Assembly (NCBI GenBank): GCA_032358165.1
Contig: JAALGY010000042.1
Coordinates: 248,001-312,000 of the forward strand
DNA: 64,000 nucleotides
Reading direction: 5' to 3'
From: Diplosphaera chodatii
Taxonomy: Eukaryota > Chlorophyta > Trebouxiophyceae > Prasiolales > Stichococcaceae
Shown in pieces: positions 12,782 to 28,511 of this stretch (the first letter of the stretch is position 1; each line of letters begins with the position of its first letter). The notes below the pieces were generated by a model. It saw only the letters and a list, made by a program, of their open reading frames with translations, did not search any database and had not been told where the DNA came from. A program made the position numbers and the translations under genes.

Positions 12782-13543
12782 GGCAGGGCAGAATGTCCCA
12801 TCGGCTGCAGCTCCAATGCAGAGCGCATCCCGCTGCAGCTGCCGCTCCTCCTTCAGAAATGTAGCTTGGCAGGAAGCAGGCGCCTCTGGCACCTGCCCAG
12901 CGCAGCCGGTCTGCTTGTGCAGCTGGCAAACCTCCTACTTGTGGATGGGCAGGGTGGATAGGTTGCAGTTTTGCAGCGGTGCACTTTGAGATTCGCAAGC
13001 ACTGTGCTGATAGCTGTTGCTGATCGCACTGACTGCTGACTGTTGTCAAGCACTGCAAGCCCTCTAGCCAGGGCAGCTCAGCAGATGGCCTTGTGGATGG
13101 CAGTAGGAAAAATAGCGGCGTCTGTATGATGCAAGGCATGTGGATGCGCAAACCACCATCATTTCAGGTCGCCCCGATAAGCGGCAACCTGCGTCCTGCC
13201 AGTGAACGGAGCACATGATACGTGTTATGTACAGTTGAGGACGAGCGCTTTGCATGAGGTTGCTGCTACATTGCAGATGGCACTGAGGACCTCGGTGTCG
13301 TCCGATAAATCGCAGGAGATGCCGAGGTGCACTGTGGACATTCACATCCAAAATGAATGCTGCTTGAACACATCTGTGGCTTTCACGAGTTCATACTGCT
13401 GCTGGGTGATCCGCGATACCATAACAGGCCGTGCTGCGCTGGCACAGCTGCATTGCCCATGCACATCCTGCAGGCTACTCATGACTGCGGTTGCCCCCAG
13501 GTCACTATAGCAGGCTGCAATCACCCCTGAAGATAACGACACC
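12782..13543. other. Intergenic, 3' of membrane protein and 5' of rhomboid gene
   Basis: Holds the 3' UTR of the gene ending at 12781 and the promoter of the rhomboid gene at 13544. Lower GC than the flanking exons. Nothing else recognised. Confidence 0.5.
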
Positions 13544-16069
13544 ATGATGCAGAGCGCTGGCGTCCTGCTGCGCGCTGCTGGGAAATGCACTGGCAAGGGC
13601 ACCGCCGTGTATGTGGAGGTTCTTGGTGTGTTTCCAGCAACACCTTGGGCAGCAGTCAACGCTGGGTTGCGGATCAGTTCGAAGCAGGCGGCGGCCAGTG
13701 TCGCAACGCGGTGTGGTGCGCAGCTGAAGGCAGGCCTGGCCAGCACCACATCGCACAGCGCAGCTCAGACTGCGGTGTGCGGTCAGAGCGTGGCTGCCAC
13801 CTGCGCCGCCAGGCTGCAGAGCTCAGCAGCGGCGGCCGTCGCAGTGTCAGCGCGCTCCGGATCAGCAGGCAGCTGGGCCGCGGGGGCCGCGCAGCGAGTC
13901 AGGGCAGCAGCGCGCCCCGCCGCACGGCTGCTCACTTCGGAGCTGAGAGCCGTGTTCCAGCCGGGAAACGCCCTGCAGCACGCACACACCGCATGCGCAG
14001 CCGGCAGTGGCGCCGCAGGTGCAGCTGCTGGCAGGGTAGTGCGGGCCCACTGCAGCTTGAACACGGCACCGCCTGCAGCTGCGCCCATCACAGCAGCTGC
14101 TGCACAGCGTGTGCTGCGGCCGCCGCAGGCCAGGCATGGGCTCAGCACGAGCAGCACAGCGGCTGCCGTGTGTGCCGGCAAGCAGCCCTCGCTGTGTTAT
14201 ATTGCATCATGTAAGGCGCTCGGCCCAGCGGCAAGTGCTGTGCAGCGGCAGGGGCCAAAAGCAGCAGGCGCAGCGGCGCGGCAGCAGGCGCGCGCCTACA
14301 ACGGCTACAGCAGGGGTTCCTATCAGTCGCCCTGGGCCGCGGTGACCCTGAGTCGCGGCATGAACCCCATGCACGCCCTGTATGGCGTCATAGGTGTGGA
14401 CCCTGAAACCTTGAATCAAAATCTTCACCACACCTGATTTTGCTGCATATGCACTTCAAGGTACTACCTACCCATGCGCCCGCTTGATGATGGAGGTCAG
14501 AAGCCAGCATGGTGTTGAAGGCTGTCATCTGGTGCAGGGGTGAACGTCGCAGTCTTCCTGCTGTGGCAGACCAACCCGCAGTTTGCGGCGCGCAACTTCC
14601 TGGTGTCGCCGCAGCACCTGCGGGACGGCCACATCCACACGCTGCTGACCTCAGGTGCTGCGTGGATCGCATTGCGATCTTGCAACCTGCATGTGGCTTC
14701 ACCATTTCGCTGGCGGCGCAGCTTGCTGCTGGGAAGCGGTCAGTGGTGTTTGCGCCATGAACAAGCTGCACTGGCTAACGTTGGACGGTCTGCCCGCTGC
14801 AGCCTTCAGCCATGCGGAGCTGTCGCACCTCGCAGTCAACATGATCACGCTGTGAGTGACTTATCTTGCGTGTCCGACACGATGCAGGCACGAAGCCTGA
14901 ACATTGTGAGAAGCTTCCGCATCCGATAGACTGCAATCTGTGAAGGGTCCCCCCTGCCCGCACAGGTATTTCTTCGGGCAGGAGATCGCTCTGCTGTTCG
15001 GTCCTCAGCTGGTGAGTTGCCGCCTGCAGATGTGAAAGCTGGCCTGCAAGTACATTATAATTATACAGGGTGCTGTCAGTGTCTCGGAGGGTGCAGCAGC
15101 TGAGATTTTGTCCAGTGCTGCGCAGTTTCTGGGGCTGTACTGCGCGGCGGGCATCGCGGCGAGCCTCTCGCACGTCGCCTGGTTCTGGTACAAGGCCGTC
15201 AGCGAAGGCGAGGCCTCCTTCCACACCAGGCAGCGCAGTCAGTGCACATGGGAAGCACTGCTGGCCTGTCATGCGGAGCTCGCCTGATGGCTGTCCATGA
15301 CGTGACGTCGGACACTCGCTCCCAGGCGGCCCTGGGTACATGAAGGACGCGCGGCTGCGGCGCGCGCCGCCGGCCCTCGGCGCCAGCGGCGCCGTCAGCG
15401 CCATCGTGATCGCCGACGTGCTGCTCAACCCCTGGCGCTCGGTGCGAATCAAGCTGCATGCTTAACTTCGGTTCGAGAGCCTGTGGTCGCTTGTGATGGT
15501 TGGTTGCTCAGGGGCTCCGGGTTGCTTATGCTGCAGAAGCACGCTGAGAAGCAGACGCCTGGACCTGTGGCCTCTGTGTCTATCATGATGGAAGCCAATG
15601 TTGCGTCACATCTCTGCCTGCAGGTGATCGTGTTCCCCATCCCGATCCCCATGCCGGCGGCGCTGCTCGGCGTGTTCTGGGTGGCCTCTGACATCTCCGG
15701 CAGCATTCGGGTGAGCTGGAGGTTGAGGGCAGATACGGCCATCACCGTTGGCACACTGTGACCTCGTTGTATGGGGCGCTGCCTAAGCGCTAGGTCTGTA
15801 TGCATGCACAAGCACAGAGGGCCCCTGACTTTGTGCCGACCCACTGAACTGGGTCACATGTTCTGCACACACGCCTCCCAAGCCAGAATTCCACTGACAC
15901 ATGTCGCAGGTTGAGCGGTGGAGCCAGGTTGAGCAGCACAGCCTATGCGCTCTGTTGTTGGCTGCAGGGTACGGGCACGGTGGGGCACGTGGCACACCTG
16001 GGCGGAGCTGCCACCGGCGCGGTCTTCTACTGGGCCTGGCGCCGCGGGCTGCTGCGGCGGCGCTGGTGA
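13544..16069 (+). CDS. Rhomboid intramembrane serine protease, organellar (PARL-type)
   Basis: Cleaves membrane-embedded substrates, probably in the mitochondrial inner membrane. Eight exons: 13544-14393, 14538-14654, 14803-14851, 14966-15011, 15126-15237, 15326-15441, 15624-15710, 15968-16069; about 492 aa. The catalytic Ser is in GASGA (about residue 412) and the His in GHVAHLGGAATG (about residue 469). SHLAVNMITLYFFG carries the oxyanion-region His/Asn pattern of the family. The first roughly 265 residues, all in one exon, are Ala/Arg/Ser-rich and poor in acidic residues, as expected for a transit peptide, but they are unusually long. Either the start is further downstream, the exon hides an intron, or the presequence is really extended. 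The rhomboid core itself is clear. Confidence 0.93.
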
Positions 16070-16656
16070 TGCGGCGCAGCACCACCACTACACACGGCAT
16101 GGTAGAGGCCAGGACATGGGGCTCAGGGACAGCGCAAGTGCGCTGGGGGATACCCGCACCAGCAGGATGCAGGAAGCAGGCGCCACATCGGCAGCACAGT
16201 GCTGAATGCGACCCCAGCGGGAGCAGTGGCTCTGCCGGCAGCATAGCTACATGGGCTGTTAGGTAGTGATACCGTGCTTTGTGCCAGGTGTGTCAATGAA
16301 CGGTCAGATAGCTTCGGATCTGCAGTGTGCAGACCACAAGGATAGTTCACTGTTGCGCAGGCATGGTGTAGCGTTGTGCATAGAAGGAGGGTTGACAGGG
16401 CTGAGGTTGCTTGTGACGCTCGCGGGTAGCTACTGCTGTGTGCACACACTTGAGCGAGTGAGCTAGATGAATGAACCCCTGTGTCCACTCAGTGCCCAGG
16501 GCCTTTGCACCTGCTAGCGATCACCATGTTGCATCAATGGACAGGCGACCATTCTTTCGTGACCGCACCCGAGATGCAGGCTGCAAACCACAAGCTGGGG
16601 GACAGCAGTTCATGTTGCGGATTTTCCAGCGGCTCCGGCGCCAGCAGGCATCTACG
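16070..16656. other. Convergent intergenic spacer
   Basis: Between the stops of the rhomboid gene (plus) and ASF1 (minus). Expected to contain both 3' UTRs; no other element seen. Confidence 0.6.
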
Positions 16657-18856
16657 TCACGCCATCATGGCCATCTGCTGCCCCAGGGTGGCCCCCATGG
16701 GTGACGCCTCTGCGTCTTGCATCGCATCGTCTGACTCCTCCTGCAGCATTCGCAGAACACTGTCTCGGAAGCCTGCCTTGAAAGTCCGTGGAACATGCTC
16801 AGCATTGATGTCATGAGATGCAGCAGAAACAGAGCGGCTGTCTCACGTCAAGCAATGCACCCCTGAGCAGACTTTACGCACTCCTGATCCTACCTGCGCT
16901 GCGGCATCGAACTGGTCGCCCAGCTGCATGCCGCTGTAGCCGCCGCCGCCTCCCGGCGTCTGCTGCTGCTGCTGCTGCTGGCCGAAGCCGCTGCCGCCGT
17001 CACCAAATGGCATCGCTGAAGGCATGCCGGCTTGCTGCAGGGCAGCAGGACTCTGTAGCATGACACCAGGGCTATGATGACACCATCACAGCGCCGCACA
17101 TGTGCCGCTGAAACGAAGTCAGATGTGGCGACACACGCCAGCAGACGTGGGACTGCCGCCTCAGACGGACACCCATGCTGCGATGAAATGCCCACCTGCT
17201 GCTGCGGTTGTGACATGTCCCCCGCGACTGGGAGCGCCTCGCCCTCAGCGGGGCCATCGAACTCGATGGGGAACTTTGTGACGCGCGGCTTGTCTGCCAG
17301 GATGTTCCGCACGATCCTGCAGCAGCAGGGCGGCAAGTCGTCTTCCAGCCACACACGCAGCGTCAGGTGCAACTTTGCAGTCGGACATGAAGGAGGAACA
17401 GCCCCGATCCACTCTATCTTTGGCGTCAAGGGCACATGCACATAGAGCAGCTGGCGTCAGCACAAGCAGCGCGTGTGAATGGCGCCATTTCCATTTGGCT
17501 AGTGCCGATGAGCCGCTGACAGGGTGGGATGCACTTTGCAAAGCGGGCTCCGACTCACTTGTCAAACTGCGGCACGGCTGGAGGGTTTTCCCGCAACTCC
17601 GCCTCCTCCTCTGGATACTCGTTGTTCACATAGTACCCTACCCGCACAAACTCCTGCAGCATGACAGCAATGCACCTTGGTGTCTCCGATGTGATATCTG
17701 ATACAACGAGCACACCGGCCCACCATGGTCACAGCAAGTCGGCTGCTCCTGCTGATGCGTCGCACCTTTGTATTATAGGAGCACGTGAGCAAGATGGCTG
17801 TGATGCCCAGCACCTCGCCCTCGGGCAGCTGCGCTGGGTCTGGGTGGTTTGCCTGCACCCGTGACATGCTCCTTCTCAGCTTGGCATACAGCCATAAACC
17901 ACGCCTGATGCAGTGCCGTGCATGTCACTGTCCCATGGGCATGCGTGCCTTGCAGCGCAAGTCGCCTGACGGCCGCCCCCACCGTGCAAAACTTAGAGGA
18001 ACCGCGCACCTGGAATACGAAGCGGTACTGGCCGGGCACCACGGGGCCCACCAGGACGCTGTCCAGCACCTGGTCGTACTCCTCCGACTCGGCGTTGCCG
18101 ATGTAGGTGAGCCGCCACTCCAGGTCTGCAGCGAGGGACTCGATGTATGGATGATGCAACATGGCTGCAGTTGAGTGGAGTCGGGAGGCGTCCCTGAAGC
18201 AATGGCCATGGGGGACAGGTTCGCCTGTGGCCGGACGCGAAGCATTAGAGGACCGTTGTTCTGGCCACGTCGACACGAGCTGCACATGATGGTTCTGCTG
18301 CCCAGCATGCCCAGCTGCTGAAGAGCAGGCGCTACGCCCGAAGCATGCATCCGAGGCTGCTGCTCCTACCCGCCGCGCCGCCAGTGAATCGCAAGGATAC
18401 CGGGGCGTGTGGCAGCTCGAGGGCACTTTACATGTCGTCGGCGGGTTCCACATGTCAGGACATCATGGCTGACAGGGCAGCACAGCATGCATGACATGCC
18501 CTTGCAGCGCCGGCGTGACACAAGCTAACATTCCATCAACAGGCCCCAGAGCGGTCGCGTCGACTGCATCACTCGTGATAACGCAGGCTTCAAAGCGATT
18601 GTGCGCCGCACTGCGGCTAAGATACTGGAGCAGGGCTACCGCATGACCTTGCCGCGACGCAAGACATGCTGAGCGCATCACACCCAGGGACCGCACGTTG
18701 GAAGTGGCAAGCTCAGAGTGTACTGAGAAGAAGGCGCTGCGCACCGTCTTTGAGCGGGAGGATGCACTCATACTGGATTTCGAACTGCAGCGGATTGGTG
18801 AACTTGGCTGGGTTGTCTAGCACATCCACCGACGTGATGAGCACAGGGCACGCCAT
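16657..18856 (-). CDS. ASF1: Histone chaperone ASF1
   Basis: Binds the H3-H4 dimer and hands it to CAF-1 or HIRA during nucleosome assembly in the nucleus. Exons in transcript order: 18856-18745, 18125-18010, 17852-17766, 17653-17559, 17316-17196, 17034-16894, 16797-16657; about 270 aa. The conserved Ig-like core is almost complete: VDVLDNPAKFTNPLQFEI, SEEYDQVLDSVLVGPV, EFVRVGYYVNNEY, LRENPP and RNILADKPRVTKF. The start MACPVLITSVDVLDNP is five or so residues from where family members begin. The C-terminal tail after about residue 160 is Gln/Gly-rich (a poly-Gln run and PGGGGGYSG) and then acidic with EESDDAMQDAEA. Such tails vary widely in ASF1. The acceptors of the last two exons are chosen by frame; alternatives exist at 17052 for exon 6. 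Confidence 0.96.
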
Positions 18857-19917
18857 CACGGCTGCCTCCTGCGCGCCTCACGGCTGCAAAGTCGGCCTGC
18901 GGCCGGACGGCTGCCTAGCAAGTTGCCCTGATGCTGAGTGCTCTGGGCCCAACCTGTGTTCAAAACGGTCAATCAAAGCAGACCTCGCTGGACTTGCGTC
19001 ACTATCACTTGCAGCCTTAGGTGCAGTGCGAGAATGTCGATGCTCAAGGAAAGGAATGCGAGCGATAAAGTCCACGCAAAGCTTGCAATCTGCCAACTGC
19101 CAATTCGAGGCTTCGAGCTGGTGTTGAATAGGCTGGGTATTTTCTCCGGCTGACTAGGGCACACTGCACTCCCAGTTGCATAGGCTGGGGAAGGTGATGG
19201 GACTGCCGAGCAGATGCAGACGGTTCGACCCCTACATTTCAAGGGTCCAACGATAGGATACTTGCCCGCCATATATATATTGGAGCAGAAGTAGAGAATG
19301 TGATGCAGGGTGCTCCTGGAGGCGCCGCACAGTGCAACAGGCAGGTAGGTGCACTGACAATATGGCATGCGCATGCAAGTGAAGCTGTTGGTGTGCTGTT
19401 TACGCTGCACCCGAATGCCCGCAGAGCATCTCCAACACGGTACATCTGATTGTTACACTCAACATCACGGACGACCCAAGTCACCATTCTGCCAGAACTC
19501 ATCACACGACACACAATCGGGAGGATATGCACCGAAACACATGTGCCCTCCCAGCGTAACACCGAAGTGAAGACCAAGCACAAATATGCAGCTTCACTGT
19601 TTTGGCGATCGGTGCTCCATAGCAGGTGGTGCTGCAGTGACAGACCAGTGCAAAGTGCACACACACCAGTGCCGAGGACCGTGCAGCCGCGAGTGCCGCT
19701 GGAGCCACGGGTGGGCCTGTACCCAGGCGCAACTGCAGCGCCAGCACCGGCCACGCTCCATCCGCAATGCTGCCGGCGCTTCCCTTTAAACTAACCAGAT
19801 GATGTGGCTGCAGCGCACTGCTGGCCACGCAATGATGCCCTGATGGCCCCGCCCAGCCGCTGCTGTCCGGCGGCTTCCCAGCCTCCAGCCGCATCCAGCA
19901 TTCATAAGTCAAGGCGC
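18857..19917. other. Intergenic, ASF1 promoter side and beta-tubulin 3' side
   Basis: About 1.06 kb between the ASF1 start and the beta-tubulin stop, both on minus. It holds the ASF1 5' region and the tubulin 3' UTR. A short TA run is present near 19271, and a minus-strand TGTAA (the chlorophyte poly(A) signal) at 19453-19457 could serve tubulin. No coding region is supported. Confidence 0.5.
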
Positions 19918-23819
<3,902 letters not shown>

Positions 23820-24252
23820 GGCGACTGGCTGCCTCTACCAGCAGGCGTCTGCGGGACCCGGCGGCGGCGTCAACGGCAAGCGGACGAGTGCCTCGGGCGC
23901 TGATCGCCAGCCCACCTGTTTCCACATCTTCGACCCTAGGTTTTAGCTGGCCCCTGGGGGTGGCCAGGTGGGGTGCCTGTTAAGCCCTGCATACAGCATC
24001 TGAGCCGTCCCGGGGACGACCACAGAAGATAATTGTCACCTGCAGGCGGCCCCGGCGGTTGTGCAGACGCCTTGCTCGCCTTGCAGCGCTCACGTACGCA
24101 CCCGCCAGTGCCTGTGACTCCTTCGTACTGACAGCGTCAACATTGCTCTCTGAGCTGCGCGATTTCCGGCCGAAGTCGCGTCAAGCACTTGCTGACAATG
24201 TGCTGGACTTTGCGCACAGGACTGCACGCGGACAGCAGAACCTACATCAAAT
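23820..24252. promoter_or_regulatory. Divergent 5' region, beta-tubulin / CobW-type GTPase
   Basis: The 433 bp between two start codons facing away from each other must contain both promoters or 5' UTRs. It includes a telo-box-like string (ccctaggtttta) near 23934. No TATA box is evident. Confidence 0.5.
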
Positions 24253-27200
24253 ATGGAGGGTTGCAAGGAGCTTCGCGCAGATACGAAGATCCCCGTGACC
24301 ATGCTGAGCGGCTTCCTCGGGCGCGTTAGATGCAAGCTCGCGTGTGTCTGGGGTTTGCCCACTGCGGCAGCCAGTGATCCACCGTGCAGGACCAGCCTCC
24401 TGCTTTGCAAGCTCAGGACGACAGAGGTTCCATGCTTACGGTGATCTCGGCCCGACGCCTGTGTGTTTGAAGGGGTGTCGATGCCTGCAGTCATAGTCTG
24501 TTGGCAGTGCAATGTGTCCATGCCACGCCATGCTACACACCTTGTTGCATCTGTCGCAAGCGACCGCTTTCTGCTACGACACGATGAACCAATTGAGTGC
24601 TTCTCAGATGGTATGATGTTTCACTTACAGGGCCGGCAAGACAACGCTGCTGCGGCACCTGCTACAGGACCCCTCGCATGGGCTGCGCATCGGGTGCATC
24701 GTCAACGATGTCGCAGCGGTGAACATCGATGCAAAGCTGGTGCGCGCCAGCCGCAGCGGCTCTGGCGGAAGCGTCCCTGCTGCAAACATGGCGGACACCA
24801 TCGAGCTCGCCAACGGCTGTGCATGTACGACGCCCCTCTCGCCTGATGCATCTGGCCAAGCAAAGCGCCGTTTTCCGCGAGCAGCATACATTGGTGCACA
24901 GAGAACACCTCCATTGGCTATTTTTGGATGTGCAGCATGCATTCTGGCAAAGGCGCACAGGACAAATTACAATACCAGCACACAGCCCTGGTCCATCGAC
25001 AACTTGCATGATTGTCTGCCCATTGACAGGCTGCAGCCTGCAAGAGGAGCTGTTCATGTCCTTCGAGGCACTGCTGGCAGTCAGCTACGAGCGCGGCATC
25101 CCGTATGACAGGTGCTGTGCATTTGCCTTCATGTTTCACATGTACCAGCTCCCAGTCTATTTGCTGCGAGATGAGGTACTGCAGCATGCTGAGCGAAGTT
25201 CAGTGCACCCCGCTCGCACCTCTGCTCAGCAATCTCAGCGAACTGTGTGCTGCACATCACCAGACTTCCTGTTGCAGGCTGATCCTGGAGAATTCAGGCG
25301 TTGCAGAGCCGCACAACATCCGGGACCTGTTCCAGGACTCGGCCGGGCTGCCCATCATGCGGCGGGTGCGCACCCTGCCTCCGCACCGCCAGCTGCACCC
25401 AGTATATGCTCCCAGCAGGGGTGCTGCACCGCGTACCTGCAGCCTGGCATCCGACTGGCTGCCCTGCTGCCTTACCGCATCCGAGGGATGTCTCAGCAAG
25501 TCTGTGCGCACCCCATCAGCCATGGCATCTGATTTGTGGACCTCTACCCATTTGCAGATCCAGCTGGACACGATGGTGACGGTGGTTGACAGCGCGACTT
25601 TTCTGCCGGCGTACTCGACGGTGACGCCGACGGCCCTGCGCCCCGACCTGGGGCCCAGCGGCAGCCTGCGCCCCGTGGTCGACCTGCTGGTCGAGCAGCT
25701 CGAGTGCGTCACCGCGGTCTGACTGCTGCTTGCTGCTCAGACCGGCGCAGCCCCAATGCGCAACGTGCTGCTTGCACCGATCCACTGTGTTCTTCTGCGA
25801 TATCAGCCAGCATTGTAGTGAGCGTGGCCGCTCGCAGATGACTTCGGCTGAGGCGTTCCAGCAGCTGCCTGCGCTCAAGCCAGCTGCTGCTGCCACACAC
25901 CAACTTTGCGACCTGCGCCTGTGGCCTGGGGACGGAGTGACACCAGCTGTGTTGACGCCACTTTTCCGTCTGCAGGTGCGCGGACTACGTGCTGCTGAAC
26001 AAAACCGAACTGCTGGCGCCGGGCCAGCTGCCGCCGCTGCAGGCGGTCGTGTCGTCCATCAACCCCCTGGCAACGGTGGCGCCTCTGCTCTCTGCCTGGC
26101 CATCGGTGTCCACTCACCGCGCCGCAGCTGCCGTTTTGGCGGCGCAAGAGCCCCACAGCAGCATGCGCTGCATCTGAGCGACGCGTGCCAGTTCGTGGGT
26201 GCCATGCGCTTGACATGCTCAGCATTCCCTTGAACCCAGCACGTGAACATGCACGGAGCAGCAGCCTCACGATCGGCTCTTCTTCTGCAGGTGGTCGCCT
26301 GCCGCGATGGCGCAGTGGCGGCGGCCCAGGTGTTCGCCCGCCCGGCAAAAGCGCTGGCCGCCAACCTAAACATCGAGGCGCAGCACCGCGCGGCGGTCGC
26401 CGTCGCCCGCGCCAACGGGGCGCAGCCCGCCAAGAAGCCGAAGGTGCGGTTGCTAAGCAGGGACTTCAGAGCTTGGTCCGCGTGTCTGCTCGTGCATCTG
26501 CTGGTGCATCTCCAGTTTCGCCCAGGGACCTGTTGCAGGCGTCCAGATTGGAGGGGCTCGAGGTTGGCGTGCATTCTGGCACATATGTAGCCTGAGCCCT
26601 GCTGTGCTGCTGCTGACTGGAAGAGTCAGCCTGTTGCACTGCAGACCGATGCCAGTGATGCTGGCGCTCATGCCCACGACCATGGCAAGAAGCACGCCCC
26701 GGAATCAGGACAGGTGATTGCTGCTGCGGATGTGTGCTGAGCCATCACATATTGATAGGCACATCTTGTCGCGCTGCTGCTTGGGGGCCTTGGGCTCCTC
26801 CTTGCAGAGTTCAACGCACAACTGGCTGCTGAGTGCAGAGTGGTAGGCACAAGGATGACGGCGAGCACAACCAGTCGGACAAGAACGGGCACGGCCACAA
26901 GCACGTTGACAAGCACGTGCACGACCACAAGCACGACCATGATCAGGAGCACACCCACAGCGATGGCCACAACCATGGCCACAGCGGTCACGACAAGAAG
27001 CACGACCACGACCACAAGCACGGCCACGGCCACGGCCACGACCATGGCCACGGCCACGGCCATGACCACACGGCGCGCCAGGAGACGACGGCGGAGCAGC
27101 GCTTCGGCATCCGCAGCTTCGTGTACGCCCGCCGCCGCCCGTTCCATCCCCAGAGGTGCAGCTCAAATGATGCGGAATCACTGCATGCGCTTGCTTTGCA

Positions 27201-28511
27201 GTGCATTAGCCATGGCCATGTGTCCACAGTACAGTGCACCAGGTGTACAGGCCAGCAACAGTGAGCAGGACCTGGGCTCCAGTCCACCACCCACATCCCT
27301 GTATGTATCGTTCCTCCCTCCCGCGGCGCGCAGGCTGCAGGACCTGGTGCTGCAGTGGCTGCCGGTCAAAACGATCAAGGCACACCACGGCGAAGTCATC
27401 AACCCTGCATCGGGCGACTCTGCAATCAAGATGGTGAGAACCTGCTTTTGCTGACGGTGTCAGCGTAATGGCCAGAGAATGACTGTACGATGGGACGCAG
27501 CAGATCTCCAGGCCAGACAGGCCGTTGAGTCTCGTTCGCTTGTTCAACTGCTTGTAAGCATCAGGGCTTCCGGTGACCCCAAATCCCAAAAAGCATTGCA
27601 ACCAATACCAAAGCTGTGCTTGTGCCGGTGCAAGGTGCTGCGCTCCAAGGGCTTCATGTGGCTGAGCCACAGCCACGAGACGGCCTTCTACTGGAGCCAT
27701 GCGGGGCAGCACTTCGAGATCCGTGACGAGGGCGACTGGTGCGTCTATCTGCAGTCCTTACCCTGTTCGTCTGCCTGTTCGTCTGCCTCCTGCGACCAGC
27801 GAGCAGTCACATCTACTCTGCCTGCATGACAGCATCGACGTTTCGACGCGATTGTACTGATGTGCTGCTGCAGTTCATGATGCACCTACCCACCTGGCCG
27901 CACACTGCATTTGTGTCAGCAACGCTGTCGTTACATTTGCACATGAAGCCCTGCACATGAACATATGATCGTGCATCTGGCACCGTCATATGTAGGCGCT
28001 CTGCTGCTGAATGCTGCTGCCATACAGCAGGCACAGCGTGGAAGTGCTGTCAAAGACAACACACGTGCCGGCGGCTGTCAACCCCAGCTGCCGCGTATGT
28101 GGATGCTGCAGGTGGGATGCGGTGGAGCGCGGCCTGTGGCCGCCGGCCGAAAAGCAGCGCGCCACCATTCTGTCCGACTTCGACGGGCGGCACGGCGACC
28201 GCAGGCGCGCCTGCCGCTCCCAGTGCTCTGGCCCATCAGAGACGCCCGGAGGGCAGGCCCCGCGCGACGACACCATGCCATGCAGACGCTCTGCTGCAAC
28301 ACATGCTTGCTGCACTCCGTGTCCTGTATGTTCCGCACAGGATGCGCCCCATGCAGCGTTGACATAGTTGAGCTGCTTTGCCATTGGCTGCAGGCAGGAG
28401 ATCGTGTTCATTGGCGCAAGAATGGAGGCGCAGCGCATCGAGTCGCAGCTGGGCGCCGCGCTGCTGAGCGACAACGAGATGGCCGCGTACACCGCCAAGT
28501 GGGCGGCCTAG
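24253..28511 (+). CDS. CobW/ZNG1-type G3E GTPase metallochaperone
   Basis: G3E GTPase of the family that inserts metal into client proteins (ZNG1 gives zinc to methionine aminopeptidase). Thirteen exons: 24253-24320, 24631-24824, 25030-25111, 25278-25365, 25558-25703, 25976-26075, 26291-26443, 26645-26713, 26839-27155, 27334-27433, 27635-27738, 28112-28204, 28394-28511; about 543 aa. P-loop GFLGAGKT (residues 20-27, split by intron 1), metal-binding CACC (86-89) and NKTE (about 201-204, the guanine-specificity motif) are present. A His-rich linker (HDHGHGHGHD and similar) covers roughly residues 278-360. The C-terminal domain has GFMWLSHSHETAFYWSHAG and GDRRQEIVFIG. Introns 1 and 12 have GC donors, forced by these motifs. 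Whether the cargo is zinc or cobalt cannot be told. Confidence 0.95.
26860..27075 (+). repeat. His/Asp/Lys/Gly codon repeat in CobW gene
   Basis: Imperfect CAC/CAT-based repeat coding for a metal-binding His-rich linker, mostly HxH and HGHGHDH patterns. It lies within exon 9 of the CobW-type gene. Confidence 0.9.

Noticed and set aside
26839..27155. Repeated CAC/CAT/GGC units as a candidate repeat array or CRISPR-like structure
   Set aside because: The periodicity is codon-level within an exon coding a His-rich linker, and the genome is eukaryotic.
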